From a virus: 36,550 nt of DNA. The translations under genes were made by a program, and so were the position numbers. The stretch is from IMG/VR virus record IMGVR_UViG_3300009788_000078, positions 1 through 36,550 of that record; one strand, 5' to 3'. Positions 1-6,060 of this stretch are shown piece by piece. The notes beneath the pieces were generated by a model. That model ran no database searches and was not told where the DNA came from. It was given only the letters and a program-made list of their open reading frames with translations. Position 1 is the first letter of the stretch. Each line of letters begins with the position of its first letter.

Positions 1-123
1 GCCACAAGTAGCATTTGCTTGTTATGCCCTCCAAAACCCGACGTTGATGAGGACCGATTAGAGATCATTGAGAAAGGCATGTTGGCAATAGTTTCGATGC
101 TAGATGAGGATGCAAGAAAGAAA
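1..123. repeat. Terminal redundancy, copy 1: circular join of the element
   Basis: The first 123 bases are identical to bases 36428-36550. The repeat lies inside the integrase reading frame and keeps that frame intact across the join. It is therefore read as an assembly overlap of a circular molecule, not as a biological direct repeat. The implied circle is 36,427 bp. Longer reads across the join would settle this. Confidence 0.93.
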
Positions 124-168
124 TTAAAGGAACTAGGCATTGTTATGCCTGTTTCTTTGAAAGACTAA
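1..168 (+). CDS. int: Tyrosine recombinase (integrase), C-terminal end continuing from 36550
   Basis: This is the 3' end of the integrase that starts at 35249. Base 1 is in frame with it (residue 394 of 448) and the TAA stop is at 166-168. The segment starts with the second half of the C-terminal zinc ribbon (ICLLC supplies the third and fourth Cys). A charged helical tail ending in VSLKD follows. The 3' end overlaps the convergent minus-strand gene ending at 143 by 26 bases. No hairpin terminator is evident between the two. Confidence 0.9.
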   Translation, partial: ATSSICLLCPPKPDVDEDRLEIIEKGMLAIVSMLDEDARKKLKELGIVMPVSLKD

Positions 169-304
169 GTTTCCTGTTAAGGATCACATAGAGTTTGCCT
201 AACTGATGCAGGTCAAATTGCTTGGTTTCGAATTCTTGCATGAATAATTCAAAATCCTCATCAGGCATCTTTGTAATTGATTTAGTTTCAGTTTCGCTAC
301 CCAT
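143..304 (-). CDS. Small hypothetical protein, 53 aa, last gene of the left operon
   Basis: The ATG start at 304 is preceded by a clear Shine-Dalgarno sequence (AAGGAGGTG, about 11 bases upstream) that lies inside the preceding gene. The product is MGSETETK... to ...LSLSKKQA. It is acidic in the first half (DEDFELFMQEFE), basic at the end, and predicted all-helical with no signal or membrane segment. It is the most promoter-distal gene of the 18 kb left operon and converges on the integrase, overlapping its last 26 bases. No family is recognised. It is supported by the ribosome binding site and operon position only. Confidence 0.6.
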   Translation of the reverse strand: MGSETETKSITKMPDEDFELFMQEFETKQFDLHQLGKLYVILNRKLSLSKKQA

Positions 305-434
305 TCTTTTCTTTCACCTCCTTGTAATTGATTCCGTACTTGTTCAGGAGTTCTCCGGACCTTGGACAGAATCGCCAGATATCCCACATGATCATCGGGA
401 GGCGCAGTAGGAACGGTTTGTTTCTGTCGTTCAT
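297..434 (-). CDS. Small hypothetical protein, 45 aa
   Basis: The ATG at 434 overlaps the stop of the upstream gene as ATGA. The Shine-Dalgarno sequence is in that gene's last codons (GATGAGGTGAGCGA). The product starts MNDRNKPFLLRLPM and contains a WDIWRFCPRSGELLNKYG stretch, so it is basic and aromatic. It ends KEVKEKNG, where the final codons carry the ribosome binding site of the 53-aa gene. The spacing and coupling are what mark it as real. No homologous family is recognised and no function is proposed. Confidence 0.55.
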   Translation of the reverse strand: MNDRNKPFLLRLPMIMWDIWRFCPRSGELLNKYGINYKEVKEKNG

Positions 435-790
435 TCGCTCACCTCATCATAATCTACCAAGAGTTCCCCTTGCAGTTGTCGCACCCAGGGAGTAATCCGT
501 TTTGCCTCGTTCAACGCCTTGATAGCGGTATCAAGGTGCAGGTTCACCATATCGCCCAAGGACCTCCAAAGGACACAACACTGTGCTGCATTATCAAGGA
601 GTTCGACAACCTCCTGTAGTTCTGTTATCTTATGCCTGATATCGCGTACTGTGAATCCGATCTCCATCAATGCAATTTCCTCAACGTGGAACTGGGCCTC
701 TTGTTTCCACGACTGACCAAGGGTTTCATTCCTTGCCCTGGTGGGATTCACCATTTTTCTTGTTGGTTTCTTTTTCAATTCCGTACTCAT
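431..790 (-). CDS. Hypothetical helical protein, 119 aa
   Basis: The ATG start at 790 is preceded by AAGGAGATGA about 10 bases upstream. The N-terminus is very basic (STELKKKPTRK...). The rest looks like a helical bundle or coiled coil (EIALMEIGFTVRDIRHKITELQEVVELLDNAA) with no membrane segment and two adjacent Cys. It is the first gene after the roughly 500-base structured gap 791-1294, so it may be translated from an RNA carrying that structure as its leader. A nucleic-acid-binding role is only a guess from the basic start. Confidence 0.7.
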   Translation of the reverse strand: MSTELKKKPTRKMVNPTRARNETLGQSWKQEAQFHVEEIALMEIGFTVRDIRHKITELQEVVELLDNAAQCCVLWRSLGDMVNLHLDTAIKALNEAKRITPWVRQLQGELLVDYDEVSE

Positions 791-1294
791 AATTCATTCA
801 TCTCCTTGGATACGCCTTCCCTATGTTCGCGAGTGGAACCCTCACAGAACGCAACGAAACACTAGTTTGGTCGGTGCGCGACGCAGTAGAAATGCCTACA
901 CCGTTATGGTGTGGCGTCGCACAGCGACTTTTGAACGGTCGAAATGTGCATTTCAAGGGGGGAAAAACTTGAAGGCAAAGACGACGCAAGGACTTTGGGT
1001 TATGTCTGTAATGCGATAACTGTCCTGTCTACAAGTAAGGGATGTTCAAGCGAGAACTGAAAACAGGCTAAACTAGTAAACCTGTGCGAGTGTCACCATC
1101 TCGCAATTCTTGTTTCTTGATCCCTTACGAAAGGGGTGGAGTCGGCCCGTTCGAGAGTCCCAAAAGAAATTCAGCATAAGAAAGACCATCGGGAACGATA
1201 CGGGCCACATGACTCCTTTGTGCAAATCTGATTGGATTTGCCATTCCAGTTTGCGGTAGATCCTGCAGGACCTACGTTTAGAGGCCGTCGTCGC
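791..1294 (-). ncRNA. Putative structured non-coding RNA or cis-acting region in the left operon
   Basis: This is the only untranslated stretch of about 500 bases in an operon whose other genes touch or overlap. Nearly all of 874-1275 can be folded. There is a hairpin at 874-922 (outer stem GTGC/GACGC with GCGTC/GCAC, inner ACACC-GTTAT-GGTGT). There is a 9-bp stem 1035-1043 with 1120-1128 enclosing ACAGG/CCTGT and TGCGAG/CTCGCA hairpins. There is a 13-bp stem with one 4-base bulge, 1138-1150 with 1200-1216, enclosing ATCG-GGAA-CGAT. Further elements are GCAAATC/GATTTGC (1222-1241) and a near-perfect 20-base palindrome at 1256-1275. Strand is assigned from operon direction. No tRNA, RNase P or known riboswitch signature was recognised. 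A replication origin is the main alternative. Confidence 0.55.
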
Positions 1295-1960
1295 CTATTC
1301 GGTGCATTCCTCCTGTTCGCGAATCTTGCTGGATTCGCCATGTTCTGATAGGAATGGGGCAAGGGGGCCGTCGGCGACGTACTCATCGCCCATACCATCG
1401 AACCCTATTTGCGCAGGTCTGGCAAACAGGTTAATTCGTGGTCCTGGGGTCCAGGATCTAACTAGTTGGTAGAATTTGGCGGGTTTCTCGGAGTGGGTCT
1501 TATTGGGGGCGTAGAACACTCCTGGCATTACCGAATATTTATTGGAGGTCAACTCTCTGAACTGCCCGCGATAGGCAAAAATAACATGGTCGCAGTTCAA
1601 TTCCCCTCGGTGTGCCAATATGACATGTTCAGTGGCCGATTTCACAGGCGACCAGAAGGAAAAGGGATTATCCTTTACCCATGTGAGCATAGTGTGATAG
1701 GTGAATCCCCAATGCTCGAGGATCTCAAGGGCAAGTTGGATTACCGGAATCCCTGTTTTGGTCTTGCCATTCGTGACCCATAGGAAAAGTAGACAATCCT
1801 CTGCAGCATAGTCGTTGATCGGGAAAGCGCGGATATCTTCTACGGACATCGTCCGATATGGAAGGGTTTCTTTCAAAGCGGTCCCTTGCATCTTACTTGG
1901 GACATTTCCGCCAAGTCCCAAAGGCCATGCAAAGTCCGCGACCACAGTTCGATATTTCAT
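1295..1960 (-). CDS. MT-A70-like N6-adenine methyltransferase with altered catalytic motif
   Basis: The 221-residue product matches the MT-A70 (METTL3/Ime4-like) fold expected to transfer methyl from SAM to adenine N6. Visible landmarks are YRTVVADFAWPLG near residue 3, CLLFLWVTN, the WGFTYHTMLTWVK strand and the C-terminal block HSEKPAKFYQLVRSWTPGPRINLFARP. The family's DPPW catalytic tetrad reads DFAW here, so both prolines are missing and activity or target may differ. The start at 1960 is chosen because ATG overlaps the upstream methyltransferase stop as ATGA. It lies directly upstream of the structured region 791-1294. It may protect or mark element DNA, or methylate RNA. Confidence 0.85.
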   Translation of the reverse strand: MKYRTVVADFAWPLGLGGNVPSKMQGTALKETLPYRTMSVEDIRAFPINDYAAEDCLLFLWVTNGKTKTGIPVIQLALEILEHWGFTYHTMLTWVKDNPFSFWSPVKSATEHVILAHRGELNCDHVIFAYRGQFRELTSNKYSVMPGVFYAPNKTHSEKPAKFYQLVRSWTPGPRINLFARPAQIGFDGMGDEYVADGPLAPFLSEHGESSKIREQEECTE

Positions 1961-2604
1961 TCTGTGATCATCTCCGGTATCGGGTCCAAGTGTTCCAGGA
2001 GTATTGATTGATAGGGGGCTTTGTTCTCTATCGCAATGCAAAGAGCAAGGGAAAAGGAATAAGGCACAAGGGAACGCAGACTTGGAGATCTTGGCGCAAG
2101 GTATGAGAACTTGTCCTTGGTGAAATTCTTCCAGTGTGCTTTCGCTACAGGTGTGGTATAGCGCGATGACCAATCAAGGGCGGGTACTTTCCCAAAGAGA
2201 TCGGTCGGTTTGAAATAGGGTGTTCCCCAGTATCCCCATGCGGTAGTTACTGTAGGGATTCCGAGGACCTTACGCATTCGACCTCTTGGATTCTCAATGA
2301 CATAGTATTCCGGATCGGCCCCCTGGATTATCATATTCGTGTGATGCGCCAGTTGCATAGCGATTGCAAGGTACTCCTTATCGGGGGTGTGGTTTGCTAT
2401 TGATAGATATGTGCAGTCGGGAGATGCGAGGATCACATCATATCCCTTGATATCTTCCGATGTGAGGTCGAACACGTCCTTTAACTCGGTGTTGGGGATA
2501 TCCTTGAATTTGGGGTCTACATCGTACCTTACGACCTCATGCCCTCTATCGAGAAAGCCCTGTGAGAAACCACCAAGACCCGAAAAGAGATCAAGTGCAC
2601 GCAT
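1957..2604 (-). CDS. C5-cytosine DNA methyltransferase-like protein (copy 1), short phage type
   Basis: The 215-residue product starts MRALDLFSGLGGFSQGF, the SAM-binding motif I of Dcm-type enzymes. It has the motif IV loop as SPDC (Cys64 would be the nucleophile; the usual sequence is SPPC) and motif VI as IENP at about 103-106. The C-terminal block SLRSLVPYSFSLAL is shared with copy 2 at 12176-12916. At 215 residues it is short and lacks a large target-recognition domain. The ATG directly follows the TAG of the upstream zinc-ribbon gene. No partner restriction enzyme is adjacent, which suggests an orphan methyltransferase protecting or marking the element. Confidence 0.88.
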   Translation of the reverse strand: MRALDLFSGLGGFSQGFLDRGHEVVRYDVDPKFKDIPNTELKDVFDLTSEDIKGYDVILASPDCTYLSIANHTPDKEYLAIAMQLAHHTNMIIQGADPEYYVIENPRGRMRKVLGIPTVTTAWGYWGTPYFKPTDLFGKVPALDWSSRYTTPVAKAHWKNFTKDKFSYLAPRSPSLRSLVPYSFSLALCIAIENKAPYQSILLEHLDPIPEMITE

Positions 2605-2826
2605 CTACTTACCAACCCCCTTGCTTGGCTTACTAAGTGAAAGGATCGAACCACATACCGCACACTTGACTGGATGATCCTCTTTGAATTTTCGTTCCAA
2701 TGCCTCATATTGTACTTGACATGAGAATGACTCTGTTGGAATTATTGTCCGGTGTTTTGCATAGGTTGTGATTCGTAATTTCTCCGGCCCACACTTGGGG
2801 CATTCAACTATCGCGTACACGGCCAT
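2605..2826 (-). CDS. Small zinc-ribbon protein, 73 aa
   Basis: The product has two CxxC knuckles, CPKCG at about residue 9 and CAVCG near residue 55, separated by a basic helical stretch. This fits a zinc ribbon. The ATG at 2826 follows TAG, with GGAGG inside the end of the upstream gene (the ...EEAVA tail). Its own C-terminus KGVGK is encoded by the G-rich ribosome binding region of the downstream methyltransferase. The same tail occurs in unrelated genes at 3346-3537 and 3761-3937. The function is unknown; DNA, RNA or protein contact is plausible. Confidence 0.75.
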   Translation of the reverse strand: MAVYAIVECPKCGPEKLRITTYAKHRTIIPTESFSCQVQYEALERKFKEDHPVKCAVCGSILSLSKPSKGVGK

Positions 2827-3177
2827 CTATGCAACGGCCTCCTCTATCTCAAAACGCTCTTGCAGTAACTTGTAGAACCTACCTGTGAATTCCGTACAGT
2901 CGTTGCATACTCTGAAAGTGAATACCTCTTTGTTCATAGGTTCTACAAGTATCCACTCGTTGTAGTCGTCATAGTCCTGCCCGCAAATGCAACATATATC
3001 AAAACATGACTTTGCCTTGGTGAGGAACCGTTTTGTTTTCTGTACAAGTTCCTCCTCTTTCTTGTTCAACCATTCCAGTATCTTTGTGAGATCATCAGTT
3101 GGTAGGGCGTCGTCATATTGTGCAAGGTGTTTCCTTGCATATTGGACCTCTTTAAGAGAGATTGAAACTATTACCAT
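2827..3177 (-). CDS. Hypothetical protein with zinc knuckles, 116 aa
   Basis: The N-terminal half is helical and charged (LNKKEEELVQKTKRFLTKAK). The C-terminal half has CCICG and CNDC pairs about 30 residues apart, likely one zinc site. It ends ...EIEEAVA, where the last codons GAGGAGGC supply the ribosome binding site of the next gene. The ATG at 3177 is preceded by GGAGG in the previous gene (GGAGGGCGGCGAGTAG). No family is recognised. It sits in a run of at least six small Cys-rich genes. Confidence 0.7.
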   Translation of the reverse strand: MVIVSISLKEVQYARKHLAQYDDALPTDDLTKILEWLNKKEEELVQKTKRFLTKAKSCFDICCICGQDYDDYNEWILVEPMNKEVFTFRVCNDCTEFTGRFYKLLQERFEIEEAVA

Positions 3178-3345
3178 CTACTCGCCGCCCTCCTGATTTT
3201 CTGATAATTTGGCTTTGAGCCATTTTATGAAATGATGCAGATTATATTGGACGTGTTTTGCCAAATCCTCCCGTATCTCTTCCGAGCATTCTTCCTCATT
3301 GGGACAACCCTTACAGTTCTCTTTGCAAGGTTCAGAATCAACCAT
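3178..3345 (-). CDS. Tiny Cys-rich protein, 55 aa (paralogue A)
   Basis: The ATG at 3345 directly follows the TAG of the upstream gene, with AAGGGGTTGG as ribosome binding region. The first 20 residues hold PCKENCKGCPNEEEC, a four-Cys motif almost identical to that in the 34-aa gene at 3939-4043. At DNA level, 3287-3345 and 3985-4043 are about 86% identical. The rest is a helical, His-containing tail (HVQYNLHHFIKWLKAK) absent from the paralogue. A small metal-binding or disulphide module is likely. No function is known. Confidence 0.68.
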   Translation of the reverse strand: MVDSEPCKENCKGCPNEEECSEEIREDLAKHVQYNLHHFIKWLKAKLSENQEGGE

Positions 3346-3537
3346 CTATTTACCAACCCCTTTCTTTATCTCGTTGACACAATCATCCTTCAAATGGGGC
3401 CAAGGTTGAGGGTATAGGATTGGATCGAAACTTAGTTCTCTTGTCCATTTTTGATAATGAAACTCGGTCCACATCAGACTGTCTTGTCTATGTTCCCGTC
3501 GTTGGTTTGTGATATGGGGTTTAATGATCACATTCAT
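3346..3537 (-). CDS. Small hypothetical protein, 63 aa
   Basis: The ATG at 3537 overlaps the upstream stop as ATGA. The product starts MNVIIKPHITNQRREHRQ, has a Trp-rich centre and ends KKGVGK, where the Gly-Val-Gly tail is the ribosome binding site of the next gene. There is no Cys pair, signal or membrane segment. No family is recognised. Confidence 0.6.
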   Translation of the reverse strand: MNVIIKPHITNQRREHRQDSLMWTEFHYQKWTRELSFDPILYPQPWPHLKDDCVNEIKKGVGK

Positions 3538-3764
3538 TCTTTGCTACCTCCTTTCTTTGTCAATGAAATATGTGGGATATTCAACAAGTGTCCAAATGGG
3601 GAATAAACCTCATTACCCGCGGAAAAAACAGCATGATAGTTTCCCTTAGGACCAATAATCCAACCTCGTCCACATCCGCCAACACAAGTATAATCGCGAC
3701 TGTCCGATATCGAATATTTCGCAAGTTTCCCTTTTTCACAATGGGGACAAATAAGATCAGTCAT
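3534..3764 (-). CDS. Zinc-ribbon protein, 76 aa
   Basis: The product starts MTDLICPHCEKGKLAKY and has a second half-site DYTCVGGCGRGW, giving a CxxC...CxxxC zinc ribbon in the first 36 residues. Gly/aromatic-rich sequence and a basic tail (TKKGGSKE) follow. The ATG at 3764 overlaps the upstream stop as ATGA, with AAGGGGTTGG upstream. Single zinc ribbons of this size are often nucleic-acid or protein adaptors; no specific role can be assigned. Confidence 0.72.
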   Translation of the reverse strand: MTDLICPHCEKGKLAKYSISDSRDYTCVGGCGRGWIIGPKGNYHAVFSAGNEVYSPFGHLLNIPHISLTKKGGSKE

Positions 3765-3937
3765 TCTTTACCAACCCCTTTCTTTGGTTCTATTCTTGGC
3801 GCCATAACCAAAGGCAGATGTTCCTCATCCATGTCACTATAATCGTAATTGCACTTGCGTTCTAAAACATCAAAATATGGACACGACCCACCAATACAAC
3901 AATCTCCCCACCAAGCAGGGCATACCGTATATGACAA
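3761..3937 (-). CDS. Tiny Cys-rich protein, 58 aa, TTG start
   Basis: It uses TTG at 3937, with GGAGGTAAGG inside the preceding gene. The product has CPAWWGDCCIGGSCPYF followed by a further Cys (five Cys in 29 residues), then an acidic stretch and the recurring tail KKGVGKE. Its stop overlaps the next ATG as ATGA. The Cys spacing suggests metal binding or disulphides. It fills the space between the 34-aa and 76-aa genes with no spare bases, which is the main argument that it is real. Confidence 0.6.
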   Translation of the reverse strand: MSYTVCPAWWGDCCIGGSCPYFDVLERKCNYDYSDMDEEHLPLVMAPRIEPKKGVGKE

Positions 3938-3938
3938 T

Positions 3939-4043
3939 CTACTCCTTACCTCCTAAGTGTTTAAAGGCGAAAGTCCAGAATCTACATTCTTCCTCGTTGG
4001 GACAATCCTTACAGTTCTCTTTGCAGGGTTTAGATTCGCTCAT
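3939..4043 (-). CDS. Tiny Cys-rich protein, 34 aa (paralogue B)
   Basis: The ATG at 4043 overlaps the upstream stop as ATGA. Almost half of the 34-residue product is the motif PCKENCKDCPNEEEC, shared with the 55-aa protein at 3178-3345. It then ends in FWTFAFKHLGGKE, whose last codons hold the GGAGG of the next gene. The DNA similarity of 3985-4043 to 3287-3345 shows a recent duplication of the 5' end, with unrelated 3' ends joined to it. Confidence 0.62.
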   Translation of the reverse strand: MSESKPCKENCKDCPNEEECRFWTFAFKHLGGKE

Positions 4044-4300
4044 CTACTCGCCGCCTCCCACTGCATGGTAGATGAACGGCGATTTCTTACCAAATTCAAG
4101 TTCGCGTTTGATACGCTCATCAGACATTCTTTCAAACACACCACAAGAATGATCATGCCAAATGTGGTCGTCGGCAGGCTTTCTGCATTTATCGCAACGA
4201 TGTCACAGATTGCACGAAACGCGCGTCTATATTTGCATATCAAACAACAGTCAAAATCAGGAACGGAATGCATATACAACGGATTATGTTTTCCACTCAC
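4040..4300 (-). CDS. Hypothetical protein, 86 aa, GTG start
   Basis: GTG at 4300 overlaps the upstream stop (GTGA) and is preceded by AAGGGGGTAAC. The N-terminal part carries CCLIC and a further AICD Cys. A hydrophobic stretch (TFGMIILVVCLKECLM) could be a weak membrane helix or a buried strand. The tail EAASR encodes the GGCGGCGAG ribosome binding region of the 34-aa gene. No family is recognised. Confidence 0.58.
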   Translation of the reverse strand: MSGKHNPLYMHSVPDFDCCLICKYRRAFRAICDIVAINAESLPTTTFGMIILVVCLKECLMSVSNANLNLVRNRRSSTMQWEAASR

Positions 4301-4431
4301 TCTTTGTTACCCCCTTTCTTTATTCGAAACGTGTAAGTTCCGCCGTTTCTCACGGCCCAACTCACCGCCGCCTGAAAGTCCGAATGTTCGGTTTTCTCGC
4401 CCTTGGTTGTTTCTGCAACGAAAGTGGTCAT
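4297..4431 (-). CDS. Small hypothetical protein, 44 aa
   Basis: The ATG at 4431 overlaps the radical SAM gene's stop as ATGA. GGAGG sits in that gene's last codons (VEVSA tail). The product is MTTFVAETTKGEKTEHSDF..., ending in a short basic segment TYTFRIKKGGNKE. There are no Cys, signal or membrane features. Translational coupling to the radical SAM gene suggests co-expression, but no function can be given. Confidence 0.58.
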   Translation of the reverse strand: MTTFVAETTKGEKTEHSDFQAAVSWAVRNGGTYTFRIKKGGNKE

Positions 4432-5240
4432 GCGGAAACCTCCACTTTCACATCGTCCTTGAGATACCAAATGGTATCGGTGTAACTCTCCTTTACCTCA
4501 TTGAACTGGCGAACGATCTCTTTGTCCGGAAGTGCCGCATCTTTAACAAAGTCCGGAACCTTACCTCTAATGTTCAAGTGCCCGACCCACCATTCCTCCG
4601 GTACGCAACCCACGTCTTCCAAATATCTTGAAGCCTGGTATAGGTCCATTCCCTTGAACATAGGTTCTGTGGATATCCAGGTCTTTTGATCGGAGAACTC
4701 GCTGGACAGGCCAACGATCTCATCTCTGAGATTCGTACCCCTCAAGTAGGTGTGTTCCCAACTTGGGAGTGTGGCATTGGGTTGGAGTTTCCTTGATATC
4801 TCATTATCAAGAGTTGTGATTGTTGCTCCATAGAGAGGGCCTTTTGGCAGGCCGTGAGTATAGAACCCTTGACCCCAACACTTTGAAAGAACCCTGAGAT
4901 GTGGGAGTACTTTCTTTTCATGTTCTGGACTGTCAAGGTAGGTAAGGAGCATATTGGCAGTATCAAGGACTGGTGGTGAGAAAGGATCGTGGGAACTACT
5001 CATCATGATATCCCACTGGCCCTTGTACATCGCACATTCACCAGGAGCCCATATGAATCTCTTAAGTTGCCTTTCAAGTTTGGTGAAATCGTTCTTGATC
5101 CGTAGAGGTTGATTGGCCCAGTCGTACCTTCCGCAGTAACAGTACAGACATCCGCAAGGACATTTACCAACCGCATAGTTCAAGGTCCAGCGCCAGAACG
5201 GACCCATTGATTTCTTGAGTTCTATGATGTTGTTTGTCAA
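4428..5240 (-). CDS. Radical SAM enzyme
   Basis: The 270-residue product has the CX3CX2C cluster motif as CPCGCLYC (Cys27, Cys31, Cys34), which would bind a [4Fe-4S] cluster and cleave SAM to a 5'-deoxyadenosyl radical. It continues with an acidic-aromatic block (WDIMMSSSHDPFSPPV) and a TIM-barrel-like C-terminus. The look is like phage-type radical SAM proteins related to spore photoproduct lyase, but the substrate is unknown. TTG at 5240 is chosen because it overlaps the upstream stop as TTGA with GGAGG 9 bases before. It is grouped with MazG-like and ASCH genes, hinting at nucleotide or RNA chemistry. Confidence 0.82.
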   Translation of the reverse strand: MTNNIIELKKSMGPFWRWTLNYAVGKCPCGCLYCYCGRYDWANQPLRIKNDFTKLERQLKRFIWAPGECAMYKGQWDIMMSSSHDPFSPPVLDTANMLLTYLDSPEHEKKVLPHLRVLSKCWGQGFYTHGLPKGPLYGATITTLDNEISRKLQPNATLPSWEHTYLRGTNLRDEIVGLSSEFSDQKTWISTEPMFKGMDLYQASRYLEDVGCVPEEWWVGHLNIRGKVPDFVKDAALPDKEIVRQFNEVKESYTDTIWYLKDDVKVEVSA

Positions 5241-5584
5241 CTCAAGACCTCCAAAGAAAAGAAATGAGGGATATTGATACAATAAGGTTCGATACGTGAT
5301 CTCTCCTTTCTCAGTTGATGATAGATTATCATCATGGCGAAATTAGCAATATCCGCAGCCTCAGTTATCGACGACTCTTTCTCAAACTCCTTAATTTCCT
5401 CTTTAAGCCGTGAAAAATAATATGATATATCGTCATTTTCGCGATAACTTAGTCCGTATTTAGGAACTCGTGAAAGCAATACTATCAGCAATTTCTCCAC
5501 AACAGGTTTGAAATCCTCACTAAGATCCTCCCATGCAATCCACGCATTAGGAGAATATTTGTTACAAGGATTCTCGATTTTCAA
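5237..5584 (-). CDS. MazG-like nucleotide pyrophosphohydrolase-type protein
   Basis: The 115-residue product has the all-alpha NTP-PPase hallmark of MazG/dUTPase-like proteins: RLKEEIKEFEKE followed after about 10 residues by EAADIANFAMMII (EExxE...EAAD, metal ligands). Such enzymes hydrolyse (d)NTPs to monophosphates and are common in viruses, where they adjust nucleotide pools or (p)ppGpp signalling. The TTG start at 5584 overlaps the ASCH gene's stop as TTGA, with GGGAGGA upstream. The ends are less conserved, so the exact substrate class is open. Confidence 0.72.
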   Translation of the reverse strand: MKIENPCNKYSPNAWIAWEDLSEDFKPVVEKLLIVLLSRVPKYGLSYRENDDISYYFSRLKEEIKEFEKESSITEAADIANFAMMIIYHQLRKERSRIEPYCINIPHFFSLEVLS

Positions 5585-6060
5585 ATCAAGTCCTCCCTAT
5601 ACGACATAGATTGATACCACACATACAAGGGCATTACTCCGAATTCTAGATTGCAGGGTTTGCATTTCCAGATCTGGTCACTAAAGTCACATACTTGTCC
5701 ACATTCAGAACATAACTTGACCAGAACAAATTCATAAACCCAAAGGACCTCGTTCTCGTCGATGGTGTTGCCGTACATCTCGCTAACACCCTTGACGTAA
5801 TCCTCTTTCGAATATCCGCCCTCTAACTGTGCATCATCCTCTGAGATATCACCAAGGCGTTCTGCCCAACGTTTGACGATCCGGACGTGTGCGAACGATT
5901 CTCCGAACATGGTGGTCTTGCATGGTTGGATAGAACCAACTTTCAAAGGAGGAACGACCTTGCCTATCTTTGGTCCTTTCTTGAATCGAGATATGCGTCT
6001 ACGGGTCTGTATCTTGTCGCCTTGTTGAATCTTATCGACATGGAAATCCTTGAACAACAT
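5581..6060 (-). CDS. ASCH-domain protein with C-terminal zinc knuckles
   Basis: The 159-residue product has the ASCH (ASC-1 homology, PUA-like) features: MLFKDFHVDKIQQGDKIQTRR at the start (the T/RR loop), VGSIQPC, and RIVKRWAERLGDISEDDAQLEGG before the last beta strand VLWVYEFVLV. ASCH domains bind RNA or modified nucleosides, and some are hydrolases. After it comes a four-Cys zinc module (CSECGQVC...CKPC). The start at 6060 is preferred because GGGAGGT lies 10 bases upstream; an in-frame ATG at 6078 is part of that ribosome binding site. It is coupled to the MazG-like gene. Confidence 0.8.
   Translation of the reverse strand: MLFKDFHVDKIQQGDKIQTRRRISRFKKGPKIGKVVPPLKVGSIQPCKTTMFGESFAHVRIVKRWAERLGDISEDDAQLEGGYSKEDYVKGVSEMYGNTIDENEVLWVYEFVLVKLCSECGQVCDFSDQIWKCKPCNLEFGVMPLYVWYQSMSYREDLI

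Noticed and set aside
1-123. End repeats as long terminal repeats or att duplication
   Set aside because: They lie inside the integrase coding sequence, keep the frame exactly and are 100% identical, which is what an assembly overlap of a circle gives.
199-387. 62-codon minus-strand open frame
   Set aside because: It overlaps the two better-supported small genes 143-304 and 297-434, which have Shine-Dalgarno sequences and coupled ends.
1035-1128. tRNA-like or cloverleaf fold with a 9-bp closing stem and two inner hairpins
   Set aside because: It lacks a 7-base anticodon loop in a 5-bp stem and a canonical GTTCRANNC T-loop in the right position, and the closing stem is 9 bp. It is kept only as part of a structured region.
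1073-1210. 45-codon minus-strand frame starting after AAGGAGTC
   Set aside because: The spacing to ATG is only about 2-3 bases, the frame crosses the strong stems of the folded region, and neither end is coupled to neighbours as for the other small genes.
3957-4631. 224-codon plus-strand open frame
   Set aside because: It lies opposite four coupled minus-strand genes with motifs, has no ribosome binding site and encodes no recognisable domain; it is an antisense shadow.
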